Of a stretch of DNA of 64,000 nt, positions 35,051-43,806 are shown piece after piece. The notes under the pieces are model-generated. The model searched no databases, had not been told where the DNA came from, and saw nothing but the letters and a program-made list of their open reading frames with translations. Source of the stretch: Gramella sp. Hel_I_59 (GTDB taxonomy: Bacteria > Bacteroidota > Bacteroidia > Flavobacteriales > Flavobacteriaceae); contig NZ_VFME01000001.1 in NCBI RefSeq assembly GCF_006714895.1, positions 1,488,001-1,552,000 of the forward strand, in the 5' to 3' direction. Made by a program: the position numbers and the translations under genes. Numbering within the stretch: position 1 is the first letter of the stretch; each line of letters begins with the position of its first letter.

Positions 35051-35946
35051 TGGTAGACATAACACACAAAATAAATACGCTGAGAGAAGCAACGGCCTTG
35101 GCGATTGTGAAAACTTCTTCGGAAGAAACCATTGAGGCGATTCGAAATAATACGGTGCCTAAAGGAAATGTTTTCGAAATGGCTAAGGCTGCCGGACTTT
35201 TAGGGGTGAAGAAAACTCCAGACCTGCTTCCAGATTGTCATCCTTTACCGATCGAATATACTGGTATTCATTATGAGATTAAGGACCTTGAGATCCATAT
35301 TTCGGTAGAGGTGAAAACGATCTATAAAACCGGTGTTGAGGTCGAAGCTATGCATGGCGCTAGTATCGTCGCGCTGACCTTATACGATATGCTGAAACCC
35401 ATCGATAAACAGGTGGAGATTGGCAGTATAAAACTACAGCAAAAAAAAGGCGGTAAATCTTCTTTTAAAATTAATTCTGAAGGGATTACGGCCAGTGTGA
35501 TTGTATGTTCCGATACTATTTCTGAAGGGAATGGCGAGGATAAGGCTGGAGAAGTGATCCTTTCCAAACTGAAGGACCTAGACATTCCTGGCACAAAATC
35601 TATCATTGCAGATGAACCTTCAGAAATAAAGACAGCTTTGGAAAATGCCGAAGGAAACCTGGTAATTTTTACAGGTGGCACTGGGGTAAGCGAAAGGGAT
35701 AACACTCCCGGGGTAATTAGGGAATGGCTGGACAAAAGTCTGCCTGGTGTGGAAGAGCAAATTAGAAGTTATGGACAACAGCGTATGCCTTTTGCTATGC
35801 TGTCAAGATCTGTAGCAGGTGTTATGAACGGGAAGCTTGTACTTGCGTTTCCAGGATCCACCAAAGGCGCTGCAGAATGCATGGCTGCCATATTTCCGCA
35901 TGTTTTGCATGCATTTAAAGTTTTAGAAGGAAAGAGACATGATTGA
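35050..35946 (+). CDS. moaCB: Fused MoaC-MoaB molybdenum cofactor protein
   Basis: A 298-residue two-domain protein. Residues 1-150 are MoaC, the cyclic pyranopterin monophosphate synthase: LLPDCHPLPIEYTGIHYEI and VEAMHGASIVALTLYDM are its signatures. Residues about 155-298 are a MoaB/MogA domain, which adenylates molybdopterin before metal insertion: VIVCSDTISEGNGEDKAG, IFTGGTGVSERDNTPGVI and LAFPGSTKGAAECM. The fusion joins two non-consecutive pathway steps. Overlap with moaE (1 nt) and moaA (8 nt) shows operon organisation. Such fusions occur in Bacteroidota and some proteobacteria. Confidence 0.93.
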   Translation: MVDITHKINTLREATALAIVKTSSEETIEAIRNNTVPKGNVFEMAKAAGLLGVKKTPDLLPDCHPLPIEYTGIHYEIKDLEIHISVEVKTIYKTGVEVEAMHGASIVALTLYDMLKPIDKQVEIGSIKLQQKKGGKSSFKINSEGITASVIVCSDTISEGNGEDKAGEVILSKLKDLDIPGTKSIIADEPSEIKTALENAEGNLVIFTGGTGVSERDNTPGVIREWLDKSLPGVEEQIRSYGQQRMPFAMLSRSVAGVMNGKLVLAFPGSTKGAAECMAAIFPHVLHAFKVLEGKRHD

Positions 35947-36931
35947 AGAAAGAAAGCAGATCGTAGATAATTTTGGAAGACCACATACCTATTTAAGGAT
36001 ATCACTTACAGATCGCTGTAATTTGAGATGTTTTTATTGTATGCCTGAGGATGGAATTCAGCTAATGGACAAACCCAGTATTATGACCCTGGAAGAGATT
36101 ATTAGTCTGGCAACTAGCTTTAGAGATCTTGGAGTCGATACTATTCGGCTTACGGGCGGTGAACCTTTGGTTCGTAAGAATTTTGGTTATCTCGTGGAGG
36201 AACTTTCCAAATTGGGAGTGACCTTGAAGATCACTACAAACGGTATTGTACTGGATAAATATCTGGATCTCTTTCAGAAAATAGGTTTAAAAAAGATCAA
36301 TTTCAGCCTTGATACTCTGGATAAAGCAAGGTCTATTTTTATCACCAAGCGGGATTTTTATGACCGGATAATGGTTAATTTGGAGAAGGCACTGGAGATG
36401 GGCATGCACATCAAACTTAACATAGTGCTGATAAAAGGAGTAAACGATGCCGAGATCAATGATTTTATTGCACTTACAAAGCATAAGAATCTGGTTGTGA
36501 AATTCATAGAATTCATGCCATTTAAAGGAAATGAATGGGACTGGAGTAAGGGAGTGAGTAAACAGGAAATACTGGATACGGTTGAGAAAAAATTTGGGAA
36601 GATCGAAGTACTCGAAAACCCAAAGCATAGTACAAGTACAAATTTTAAAGTGGCTGGTCATACTGGAAGCTTTGCCATTGTTAGCACGATCACCAATCCT
36701 TTTTGCAGCGAATGTAACCGGATTAGAGTTACTGCCGATGGAAAAATGAAAAACTGCCTTTTCGCCAATTCTGAAACCGATCTGCTTAGTCCTATGCGAG
36801 CCGGTGAAGAACTAAGTCCGATTATCTTAAACGCCATTAAATCCAAGAAACATTCCAGAGATGGTATGGATGTGAAAATGGATGCAGAGCATTATGAACA
36901 GAACCGGTCTATGATCTCAATAGGAGGATAA
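35939..36931 (+). CDS. moaA: GTP 3',8-cyclase (radical SAM)
   Basis: A 330-residue radical SAM enzyme that starts molybdopterin synthesis by rearranging GTP with MoaC. The N-terminal cluster motif is DRCNLRCFYCMPEDG. The C-terminal cluster that binds GTP is FCSECNRIRVTADGKMKNCLF. The protein ends in the Gly-Gly pair (MISIGG) needed for activity in characterised MoaA. IRLTGGEPLVRKNF and INFSLDTLDK are further signatures. All essential residues appear intact. Confidence 0.95.
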   Translation: MIEERKQIVDNFGRPHTYLRISLTDRCNLRCFYCMPEDGIQLMDKPSIMTLEEIISLATSFRDLGVDTIRLTGGEPLVRKNFGYLVEELSKLGVTLKITTNGIVLDKYLDLFQKIGLKKINFSLDTLDKARSIFITKRDFYDRIMVNLEKALEMGMHIKLNIVLIKGVNDAEINDFIALTKHKNLVVKFIEFMPFKGNEWDWSKGVSKQEILDTVEKKFGKIEVLENPKHSTSTNFKVAGHTGSFAIVSTITNPFCSECNRIRVTADGKMKNCLFANSETDLLSPMRAGEELSPIILNAIKSKKHSRDGMDVKMDAEHYEQNRSMISIGG

Positions 36932-38097
36932 TGGTAGAAATTAAGGAGGCATTAGAAATTATCAGGTCACAGGATGTGCAACTAGATTCTGAAGTAGTGA
37001 GTCTTAAAGATTCACTTGACAGAGTTTTGGCTGAAGATTTAAAAGCAGGTTTTGATCTGCCGGGTTTTGATAATTCGGCTATGGATGGTTATGCTTTGGG
37101 CGGACTTCAGCAAGAATATAAGATCGTTGGTGAAGTTGCTGCAGGTGATTCTCAGGAGTTTATGCTGAAGATCGGTGAAGCTGTTCGAATCTTTACCGGT
37201 GCAAAAGTTCCAGAGGGTACTTCCGCAGTGATCATGCAGGAAAAAACTAAGGTAGATCACAACTTACTTATCCTTGAGGAATTACCAAAAGTAGGCCAGT
37301 GCATTCGAAAGAAAGGTGAAGAATTAAAGAAAGGAGAACTGGTATTTAGCAAGTCTTATCAAATTACCGCTGCCGGAATTGGGATGTTAGGCAGCCTGGG
37401 ACTAAATCAAATCAAGGTATTTAAGAAACCGATCATTCAATTGATTACCACCGGGAATGAACTGGTCGCTCCCGGAGAATCACTGCAAGTTGGGCAGATC
37501 TATGAATCCAATAGTGGTGCTATAGAAGCGGCATTGAAAAGCAAAGGATTTTCCAGTTCAGCAAGCAGGAAGATCAAGGATGATTTTGAATTGATCAAAA
37601 CTGGCATTTCAGAATCTTTACAAAATACGGAAGTACTGATTCTTTCAGGAGGAATTTCAGTAGGAGATTACGATTTTGTAAAGCAGGCGCTGGAGGAAAA
37701 TGGGGTAGAAGAGCTATTCTATAAGGTGAAGCAAAAACCTGGAAAACCTTTATATTTTGGAAAGAAAGGAAACCAATTCGTATTTGCGCTGCCCGGAAAT
37801 CCCGCGTCTTCGCTTAGTTGCTTTTATATCTATGTGCTACCACTCTTACAAATACTTAGCGGACTACTAGGTAAAGGATTGCTTGAACTCAATTTGCCAA
37901 TTTCCACTGATTTCGAGAATAGGGGAGACCGTCCGGTTTTTTTGAAAGCTAATATTGACAATAATTCGGTAGAAATTTTAAACGCTCAGGGATCTTCCAT
38001 GATAGGTTCAATGGCAAAAGGCAACGCCCTGGCATATGTTGAAGCCTTCGAAAAAATGGAGAAAGGTTCATTAATTAAAACATTTCTGATCTCATAA
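36931..38097 (+). CDS. moeA: Molybdopterin molybdenumtransferase
   Basis: A 388-residue enzyme that inserts molybdate into adenylated molybdopterin. Signatures are LPGFDNSAMDGYAL near residue 43, IFTGAKVPEGTSAVIMQE, the MoCF domain motif LSGGISVGDYDFV and FALPGNPASSLSCFYIYV. The length is about 20 residues shorter than E. coli MoeA, within the family range. Its start shares a base with the moaA stop codon. The MoaB domain upstream provides its substrate. Confidence 0.94.
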   Translation: MVEIKEALEIIRSQDVQLDSEVVSLKDSLDRVLAEDLKAGFDLPGFDNSAMDGYALGGLQQEYKIVGEVAAGDSQEFMLKIGEAVRIFTGAKVPEGTSAVIMQEKTKVDHNLLILEELPKVGQCIRKKGEELKKGELVFSKSYQITAAGIGMLGSLGLNQIKVFKKPIIQLITTGNELVAPGESLQVGQIYESNSGAIEAALKSKGFSSSASRKIKDDFELIKTGISESLQNTEVLILSGGISVGDYDFVKQALEENGVEELFYKVKQKPGKPLYFGKKGNQFVFALPGNPASSLSCFYIYVLPLLQILSGLLGKGLLELNLPISTDFENRGDRPVFLKANIDNNSVEILNAQGSSMIGSMAKGNALAYVEAFEKMEKGSLIKTFLIS

Positions 38098-38098
38098 G

Positions 38099-38854
38099 AT
38101 GCCTCTGGAATACTTGCCATTGTTATTTTTCTTTATCGCACTATTCTATAGTTCGGTTGGATTTGGTGGAGGTTCCAGTTACCTGGCTATACTTAGCCTT
38201 TTCATGGCCGATTTCTACGAAATTCGCTCCACCGCTTTGGTGTTGAATATTTGCGTTGTTTCTATTAGCACCCTTGTTTTTGCGAGGAATGGTGTATTAA
38301 AACCACGTATTCTCTGGCCATTTTTTGTACTGAGTATTCCCCTTGCCTACCTGGGTGCGCAGATAAAATTATCACAGGATATTTTCTTTATAATTCTTGG
38401 GTTTGCACTTTTACTGGCAGGCATTTTTATGTGTCTCCGATTTTGGAAATCTGCGCAGATATCTACGGAATTCACCAATCTTAAGAAAGCAGTTCTGGGT
38501 GGAGGTATTGGATTGTTGTCAGGTATTTCTGGTATTGGAGGAGGAATTTTTCTTTCACCTGTACTTAATTTAATGAGATGGAAAGATACACGGGTCATCG
38601 CCTCCCTGGCTTCAGTATTTATACTCGTAAATAGTATCGCTGGATTAGTGGGACTACATATGGCTGATACTTTTAAACTTGATACAGATCTGCTTTTTAA
38701 ATTAATCATAGCTGTAGTTTTAGGGGGAATAATTGGTTCTTATCTAAGCAGTAAAAAATTTAACTTAAAAGTCCTCGGGATTTTGACTGCTGTCCTGGTG
38801 TTTTATGTTGGACTGAGACTTATCCTAAAGTTTGGACTTGATCTAAGCATCTGA
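38099..38854 (+). CDS. TauE/SafE (TSUP) family membrane transporter
   Basis: A 251-residue integral membrane protein with about eight hydrophobic segments and two family repeats: FFIALFYSSVGFGGGSSYLAIL near the N-terminus and GGGIGLLSGISGIGGGIFLSPVL in the middle. TSUP proteins move sulfite, sulfonates or other small sulfur-containing or organic anions. It lies one base after moeA, so its substrate may relate to molybdenum enzymes or their sulfur chemistry, but direction and substrate are unknown. No ModABC molybdate transporter is encoded in the cluster; I would not assume that this protein replaces it. Confidence 0.9.
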   Translation: MPLEYLPLLFFFIALFYSSVGFGGGSSYLAILSLFMADFYEIRSTALVLNICVVSISTLVFARNGVLKPRILWPFFVLSIPLAYLGAQIKLSQDIFFIILGFALLLAGIFMCLRFWKSAQISTEFTNLKKAVLGGGIGLLSGISGIGGGIFLSPVLNLMRWKDTRVIASLASVFILVNSIAGLVGLHMADTFKLDTDLLFKLIIAVVLGGIIGSYLSSKKFNLKVLGILTAVLVFYVGLRLILKFGLDLSI

Positions 38855-38993
38855 TATTTTTCTATTAATTATAAACTTTGGTTAAAAAGAGTGTTGAATC
38901 ATTGATTAATGCTGGCTATTAACAGATCAGTAACATTTCCCAAGTCTAAATTCTGTAATTTTAAAGGGTAGACTTACCTCCAAAAATAATTAC

Positions 38994-39794
38994 ATGAAAG
39001 ATTTAGACAAATGGAAAGCCAAGGTTGAGGCAGATGACTTCACTGATGATGAAAAAAAGGTTTTTGATGAAATGGGGCTGAAAGGTTCCTCAAGGCGAAC
39101 CTTTTTAAAGCAGGTCTCAGTGGCGAGTATGAGTCTCTGGGCAACATCATATTTTACAAATGACCTGTTTGCCAGCAATATGGAAGACCTTCCAGAAGAA
39201 GTACGGGTTTTATTAAATGAGGTAAAAGTGAATTTGCGCGTGAATGATATTAGCAAACCACTAAATATCGATTCCAGAATGAGTTTGCTGGATGCACTCA
39301 GGGAACGTCTTGCTCTTACCGGAACTAAAAAAGGTTGTGATCATGGCCAATGTGGGGCATGTACAGTGATGATCGATGGGAAAAGAAAATTATCCTGTTT
39401 AACTCTTGCAGCAACCTGCAACGATAAAGAGATCACCACGGTAGAAGGTCTTGCCAGCGATGGGAAACTTCATCCTATGCAGGAAGCTTTTGTAAAACAT
39501 GACGGCTACCAATGTGGATACTGTACTCCTGGACAGGTTTGTTCTTCTGTAGCATTACTCGAGGAAGCTAAAAATGGAGAAGCCAGCTATTTAACTGAAG
39601 ATCTGAAAACTATCAAAAAAGACCTGAAACTTTCTGAAGCAGAAATCAGAGAGCGCATGTCTGGAAATATTTGCCGTTGTGGTGCTTACAATAATATTGT
39701 ACAGGCCTTTAAGGAAGTTCATTCCGGAGATAGTGAAATGCCAACCTGGGAATTTGCTACCCAGGAACAAATGGAAAATGCAAAGAACGCTTAA
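38994..39794 (+). CDS. Tat-exported [2Fe-2S] subunit of an aldehyde oxidoreductase (PaoA/YagT-like)
   Basis: A 266-residue small subunit. A twin-arginine motif SRRTFLKQVS begins near residue 33, preceded by an unusually long charged N-terminus, so the complex should be exported folded to the periplasm. The plant-type cluster is bound by KGCDHGQCGACTVMI and a following Cys. The second cluster is bound by QCGYCTPGQVCSS and GNICRCGAYNN. A Lys/Glu-rich insertion separates the two Cys pairs of the second domain. It begins the three-subunit set PaoABC-like, 139 nt after the transporter gene, perhaps with its own promoter. Confidence 0.93.
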   Translation: MKDLDKWKAKVEADDFTDDEKKVFDEMGLKGSSRRTFLKQVSVASMSLWATSYFTNDLFASNMEDLPEEVRVLLNEVKVNLRVNDISKPLNIDSRMSLLDALRERLALTGTKKGCDHGQCGACTVMIDGKRKLSCLTLAATCNDKEITTVEGLASDGKLHPMQEAFVKHDGYQCGYCTPGQVCSSVALLEEAKNGEASYLTEDLKTIKKDLKLSEAEIRERMSGNICRCGAYNNIVQAFKEVHSGDSEMPTWEFATQEQMENAKNA

Positions 39795-39806
39795 TACCAA
39801 CCAGAT

Positions 39807-40793
39807 ATGAGACCATTCACTTATACGAATGCCAAAAATACACAGGAAGCTTTGCAGGAAACTACTGCAACGACACATTACCTGGCCGGAGGAACTAATC
39901 TGGTGGATCTAATGAAAGAAGATGTTGAACGTCCAGATCAATTAGTGGATGTGAACAATCTTGAGTTCAAAAAAATTGAAAAGAATCAGTCAGGAGGCTG
40001 GAGTCTTGGAGGTATGCTAAATAACTCTGATACTGCGAATCATCCGGATATCCGTCAGAATTACCCATTATTGTCCATGGCGATGCTATCTGCTGCAACT
40101 GCACAGATCAGGAATATGGCTACCAATGGTGGTAATTTACTGCAAAGAACCAGATGTCCCTATTTTTTCGAGACTTCGATGCCTTGCAATAAAAGAGAAC
40201 CAGGTTCTGGTTGTGGTGCAATTGATGGAATGAATGCAACTCATGCAATTTTTGGTTATAGCAAGGAATGTATCGCTACACATCCTTCAGATATGTGTGT
40301 TGCCCTTGCCGCGATGGGAGCTGAAGTTGAGGTTCAAAAGACAGACGGTTCCAGTCGCAGAATTCCATTTAACGAGTTCCATAGATTGCCCGGAGATAGA
40401 CCTGAAAAAGATACTACTCTAGAAGAAGGAGAATTGATATCTGAGATACATTTATCTTCTCCGGAGTTTTCTGATAATTACTATTACCTGAAGATTAGAG
40501 AGCGTTCCAGTTATGCTTTTGCGCTTATTTCAGTCGCAGCAGGATTATCTATTCAAAATGGTATGATTTCCAAAGTAGGTCTGGCTATGGGCGGAGTCGC
40601 TCATAAACCCTGGAAACTTTCAGAAGCTGAAGATTTTCTGAAGGGTAAAAAAGCAAATACCGAAAATTTTGAAAAGGCAGCGGAACTGGCTCTAAAAGAT
40701 GCCAAACCTTTTGAGAAGAATATATACAAGGTCGAGATGGGTAAGAAAGCTATAGTGCGGGCACTGGAGCAGGCTAAAAATCGAACAGCATAA
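39807..40793 (+). CDS. FAD-binding subunit of an aldehyde oxidoreductase (PaoB/YagS-like)
   Basis: A 328-residue middle subunit of the xanthine-oxidase family. FAD-binding motifs are YLAGGTNLVDLMKED and the ATAQIRNMATNGGNLLQRTRCPYF region. A Cys-rich insertion (Cys residues in RTRCPYF, SMPCNKREPGSGCGA and SKECIA) corresponds to the extra [4Fe-4S] site of E. coli PaoB. There is no signal peptide; it would be carried out with the Tat-tagged small subunit. Spacing to neighbours is 12 and 21 nt. Confidence 0.93.
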   Translation: MRPFTYTNAKNTQEALQETTATTHYLAGGTNLVDLMKEDVERPDQLVDVNNLEFKKIEKNQSGGWSLGGMLNNSDTANHPDIRQNYPLLSMAMLSAATAQIRNMATNGGNLLQRTRCPYFFETSMPCNKREPGSGCGAIDGMNATHAIFGYSKECIATHPSDMCVALAAMGAEVEVQKTDGSSRRIPFNEFHRLPGDRPEKDTTLEEGELISEIHLSSPEFSDNYYYLKIRERSSYAFALISVAAGLSIQNGMISKVGLAMGGVAHKPWKLSEAEDFLKGKKANTENFEKAAELALKDAKPFEKNIYKVEMGKKAIVRALEQAKNRTA

Positions 40794-40814
40794 CCAATTT
40801 CAAAAAATTATAAG

Positions 40815-42986
40815 ATGAAGACAATGAACAAAACTGGAGTTGGTGCAGCTATAGACCGAGTAGAAGGACATTTGAAGGTTACCGGAAAAGCTACGTATGC
40901 TTCAGAATTTCCAATAGAGAATAAGGTTTACGCACAGGGTATCAATAGTACCATAGCGAAAGGAACTATTGTTTCTATAGATACTACGGAAGCAGAAAAT
41001 TCTGCCGGCGTACTGGCGGTAATCACTCATAAGAATGCTGAAAAGCTTAATGACTTCAAGAAAGATCGATATCAGATCGCTACAGATACAATTGCACCGG
41101 TACTTCAGAGTAATAAAGTGCACTATTATGGAGAATACGTAGGGGTTGTGGTTGCTGAAACTTTTGAGCAGGCTCAATATGCTGCAAGACTGGTTAAATT
41201 CGAATATAGTAAGGCAAGTGATCCTGCGATACATTTTGATAAACAACGGGATAATGCATTTTTTCCAAGTGAGGATTCAGATTATTCTCGTGGTGATATG
41301 GAAAAAGGACTTGCTGAGGCAGATGAGGTTGTTGAGCAGACTTATATCACTTCTATCGAACATCATCATCCCATGGAACTTCATGCGGTTATCGCCGAGT
41401 GGAATAATGGTAAGGTAACAGCGTATGCTAGTCAGCAAATGGTGGAAGATGCTACAATTGCTATCTCAGATACTTTCCAGATTCCGCAGAAGGATGTGAG
41501 AGTGATCGCAGCCTATGTTGGTGGAGGATTTGGTTCCAAACTTAACGTAGAACGACATGTAACCTTAGCGGTTATGGCGGCTAAAAAAGTGGGCAGACCT
41601 GTGCAGGTAACAGTGACCAGAACCCAGATGTTCACTAATACAGGTCTTAGACAGAAGAATGAGCAAACGATGAAGATTGGTGCTAAAAAGGATGGAACCA
41701 TGACAGCCTTATCTCATGATACCCTGTCGCATACTTCACCTAATCTTGTTTACCAGGAACCCTGCGGAATGGTTTCAAAAATGTTATATAACAGTCCGAA
41801 TGCAAAGGTGACTGAGCGGCTAATGCCCATGAACCTGCAAACACCTTTTGCCATGAGAGCTCCGGGAGAAGCAACCGGAAGTTTTGCACTGGAATCTGCG
41901 ATGGACGAAATGGCCTGGAAATTAAAAATGGACCCGTTAGAGTTCAGAATTAAAAACGATACTCAAACAGATCTTCATAAGAACCAACCTTTTTCCTCCC
42001 GATTGCTGGTAGAATGTTTACGCATTGGCGCTGAAAAATTTGGGTGGAAAGATCGTAAGGATCAACCTCGAACTAATGTAAAAGGAAACTGGCTTGTAGG
42101 TTATGGTGTTAGCGCAGCTTCCAGAAATTCGCCTTATCGCAAAACTCACGCAAAAGTACTTCTGGAACTTGTAGAAGATAAGGTAGAAGCAACTATACAA
42201 ATGGATGCGACCGATATTGGTACAGGAACTTATACAATCGTGGCTCAAACTGCTGCGGAATATCTTGGAATTCCTGTAGAACAGGTCAAGGTAGAGCTTG
42301 GAGATTCTAACTTCCCGGTAACTCCTGGATCTGGAGGATCGTGGGGTGCCGCATCTTACTGTAATGGAGCGAGAGCTGCCTGTGAGAATGCAGTCATGAA
42401 ACTAAAGGATAATAGAAGTATTCCTAAAGATGAGGAGGTTGCTTTAACTGAACTTTTGAAGCAGAACCAGATCACTAAATTTGAAATGACCGGGATGGCA
42501 GAGCCTTCCACGGAATTTGAAAAACATTCTGTATTCTCTTTTGGTGCCAACTTCGCTGAAGTGTGGGTAGATAAAGATACAGGAATGTGGAGGATCGAAA
42601 GAATGGTAAATGTTGGAGCTGCCGGAAAGATCTTAAATCCCAAAACTGCATACGGACAAATAATTGGTGGTCTCACCATGGGAGCAGGTATGGCTATCGC
42701 CGAAAAGACAGATGTGGAACCAAATTTCGGGAATTTTATAACTCGTTCTTTCGCAGATTATCATGTACCTGTCAACCTGGATATGGCGAACATTGATGTC
42801 ATTTTCCTGCCGGAGGAAGATAAGATCGCGAACAAAATGGGAATCAAAGGAATTGGGGAACTGGGAATTACGAGTGTCGCCGCTTCGTTATCAAATGCCA
42901 TTTTTAACGCTACTGGTAAGAGAATGCGAGAATTACCTATAACACCTGAGAAACTAATCGAAGCACCGCTTGAACCCGGTGTTTAG
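40815..42986 (+). CDS. Molybdenum-binding catalytic subunit of an aldehyde oxidoreductase (PaoC/YagR-like)
   Basis: A 723-residue large subunit. It starts with a fold shared with PaoC (RVEGHLKVTGKATYASEF), has AAYVGGGFGSKL for cofactor binding, MRAPGEATGSFALES and the active-site glutamate in GIKGIGELGITSVAAS. With the two preceding genes it forms an alpha-beta-gamma periplasmic enzyme likely to oxidise aldehydes to carboxylic acids, a detoxifying activity in E. coli. The substrate here is inferred from the family. It ends the island and is followed by a strong terminator. Confidence 0.94.
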   Translation: MKTMNKTGVGAAIDRVEGHLKVTGKATYASEFPIENKVYAQGINSTIAKGTIVSIDTTEAENSAGVLAVITHKNAEKLNDFKKDRYQIATDTIAPVLQSNKVHYYGEYVGVVVAETFEQAQYAARLVKFEYSKASDPAIHFDKQRDNAFFPSEDSDYSRGDMEKGLAEADEVVEQTYITSIEHHHPMELHAVIAEWNNGKVTAYASQQMVEDATIAISDTFQIPQKDVRVIAAYVGGGFGSKLNVERHVTLAVMAAKKVGRPVQVTVTRTQMFTNTGLRQKNEQTMKIGAKKDGTMTALSHDTLSHTSPNLVYQEPCGMVSKMLYNSPNAKVTERLMPMNLQTPFAMRAPGEATGSFALESAMDEMAWKLKMDPLEFRIKNDTQTDLHKNQPFSSRLLVECLRIGAEKFGWKDRKDQPRTNVKGNWLVGYGVSAASRNSPYRKTHAKVLLELVEDKVEATIQMDATDIGTGTYTIVAQTAAEYLGIPVEQVKVELGDSNFPVTPGSGGSWGAASYCNGARAACENAVMKLKDNRSIPKDEEVALTELLKQNQITKFEMTGMAEPSTEFEKHSVFSFGANFAEVWVDKDTGMWRIERMVNVGAAGKILNPKTAYGQIIGGLTMGAGMAIAEKTDVEPNFGNFITRSFADYHVPVNLDMANIDVIFLPEEDKIANKMGIKGIGELGITSVAASLSNAIFNATGKRMRELPITPEKLIEAPLEPGV

Positions 42987-43001
42987 GAAGTTTAAGATAA
43001 C

Positions 43002-43028
43002 AACCCGGAAAATTTTCCGGGTTTTTTT
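43002..43028 (+). terminator. Rho-independent terminator of the molybdenum island
   Basis: AACCCGG (43002-43008) pairs with CCGGGTT (43017-43023), with inner AAAA/TTTT pairs extending the stem, followed by seven T. It lies 16 nt after the last hydroxylase gene. Confidence 0.88.
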
Positions 43029-43080
43029 GCACCTCATGAGAGCTTAACAACTGTTAATTAAGATATAAACTATCATATAT

Positions 43081-43103
43081 TAATAGTATTACTATTAGAT
43101 TTG
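43081..43103 (+). promoter_or_regulatory. Palindromic operator overlapping a -7 element before the TetR gene
   Basis: TAATAGTA-T-TACTATTA (43081-43097) is a perfect 17-bp inverted repeat. Its last two bases begin TAGATTTG (43096-43103), a perfect TAnnTTTG -7 element. Transcription would start a few bases before the GTG start at 43120. A regulator bound here would block the promoter, so the TetR protein encoded next is the natural candidate. No good -33 TTTG is visible. Confidence 0.6.
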
Positions 43104-43119
43104 CCTGAAATAAGATTAG

Positions 43120-43806
43120 GTGGATAAATTATATCAGAACATAAATATTTCGGTGAATTCAGAATTATTTCTGAAAGATCCTGAGTCCAGTGAGTTAGGG
43201 AAAAAAATTGTAGGGCAGGGAATCCTTCTCATTGATGATATAGGTTTTGAGAAGTTCACCTTTAAAAAGCTAGGTGTTCAGATAAAATCAAACGAAAGCT
43301 CTATCTATCGTTATTTTGAGAACAAACATAAGTTCCTGGTTTATATAACCAACTGGTTCTGGGGATGGAAAGAATTTCAGCTGACCATGTCCACCTATGG
43401 CATTTCAGACTCCAATGAAAAATTACTGAAAGCCATCGAAGTGATTACGCATCCTGTTGTTCAGGATTTTAGGTTTCAGCATATAAATGAGGTTGCCTTG
43501 AACCATATTATCATCAATGAATCTTCAAAATCTTATCTTACCAAAGAGGTGGAAACAGATAATAAAGAAGGTTATTTTTCCATTTACAAAAGACTGGTTA
43601 CCAGAATTGCGGAAATGATTTCTGAAGTATCTTCAGATTATGAATATTCTCTTAGCCTTTCCAGCATGGTTCTGGATGGCGCTTTACATCAGCATTTTCT
43701 AAAAGACCATATTCAGTCGATAACAGACTGTTCAGAAAAGAAAAGTGTATCCAATTATTTTAAAGACCTCGTGATCAATACCCTAAAAATTGAACTCAAT
43801 GGCTGA
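43120..43806 (+). CDS. TetR family regulator of the adjacent export operon
   Basis: A 228-residue regulator. The helix-turn-helix is GFEKFTFKKLGVQIKSNESSIYRYFENKHKF, interrupted only by usual variation; the remainder is helical and unlike any family I can name, as expected for a ligand domain. It begins with GTG at 43120, directly after an in-frame stop (43117-43119), which fixes the start. The stop overlaps the start of the ABC gene (8 nt), so it is in one operon with the three export genes and probably controls them through the palindrome at 43081-43097. Confidence 0.87.
   Translation: MDKLYQNINISVNSELFLKDPESSELGKKIVGQGILLIDDIGFEKFTFKKLGVQIKSNESSIYRYFENKHKFLVYITNWFWGWKEFQLTMSTYGISDSNEKLLKAIEVITHPVVQDFRFQHINEVALNHIIINESSKSYLTKEVETDNKEGYFSIYKRLVTRIAEMISEVSSDYEYSLSLSSMVLDGALHQHFLKDHIQSITDCSEKKSVSNYFKDLVINTLKIELNG

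Noticed and set aside
35322..35735. 137-codon minus-strand frame inside the moaC-moaB gene
   Set aside because: Antisense shadow of well conserved MoaC/MoaB sequence; composition is Ser/Pro-rich as expected for a reverse frame.
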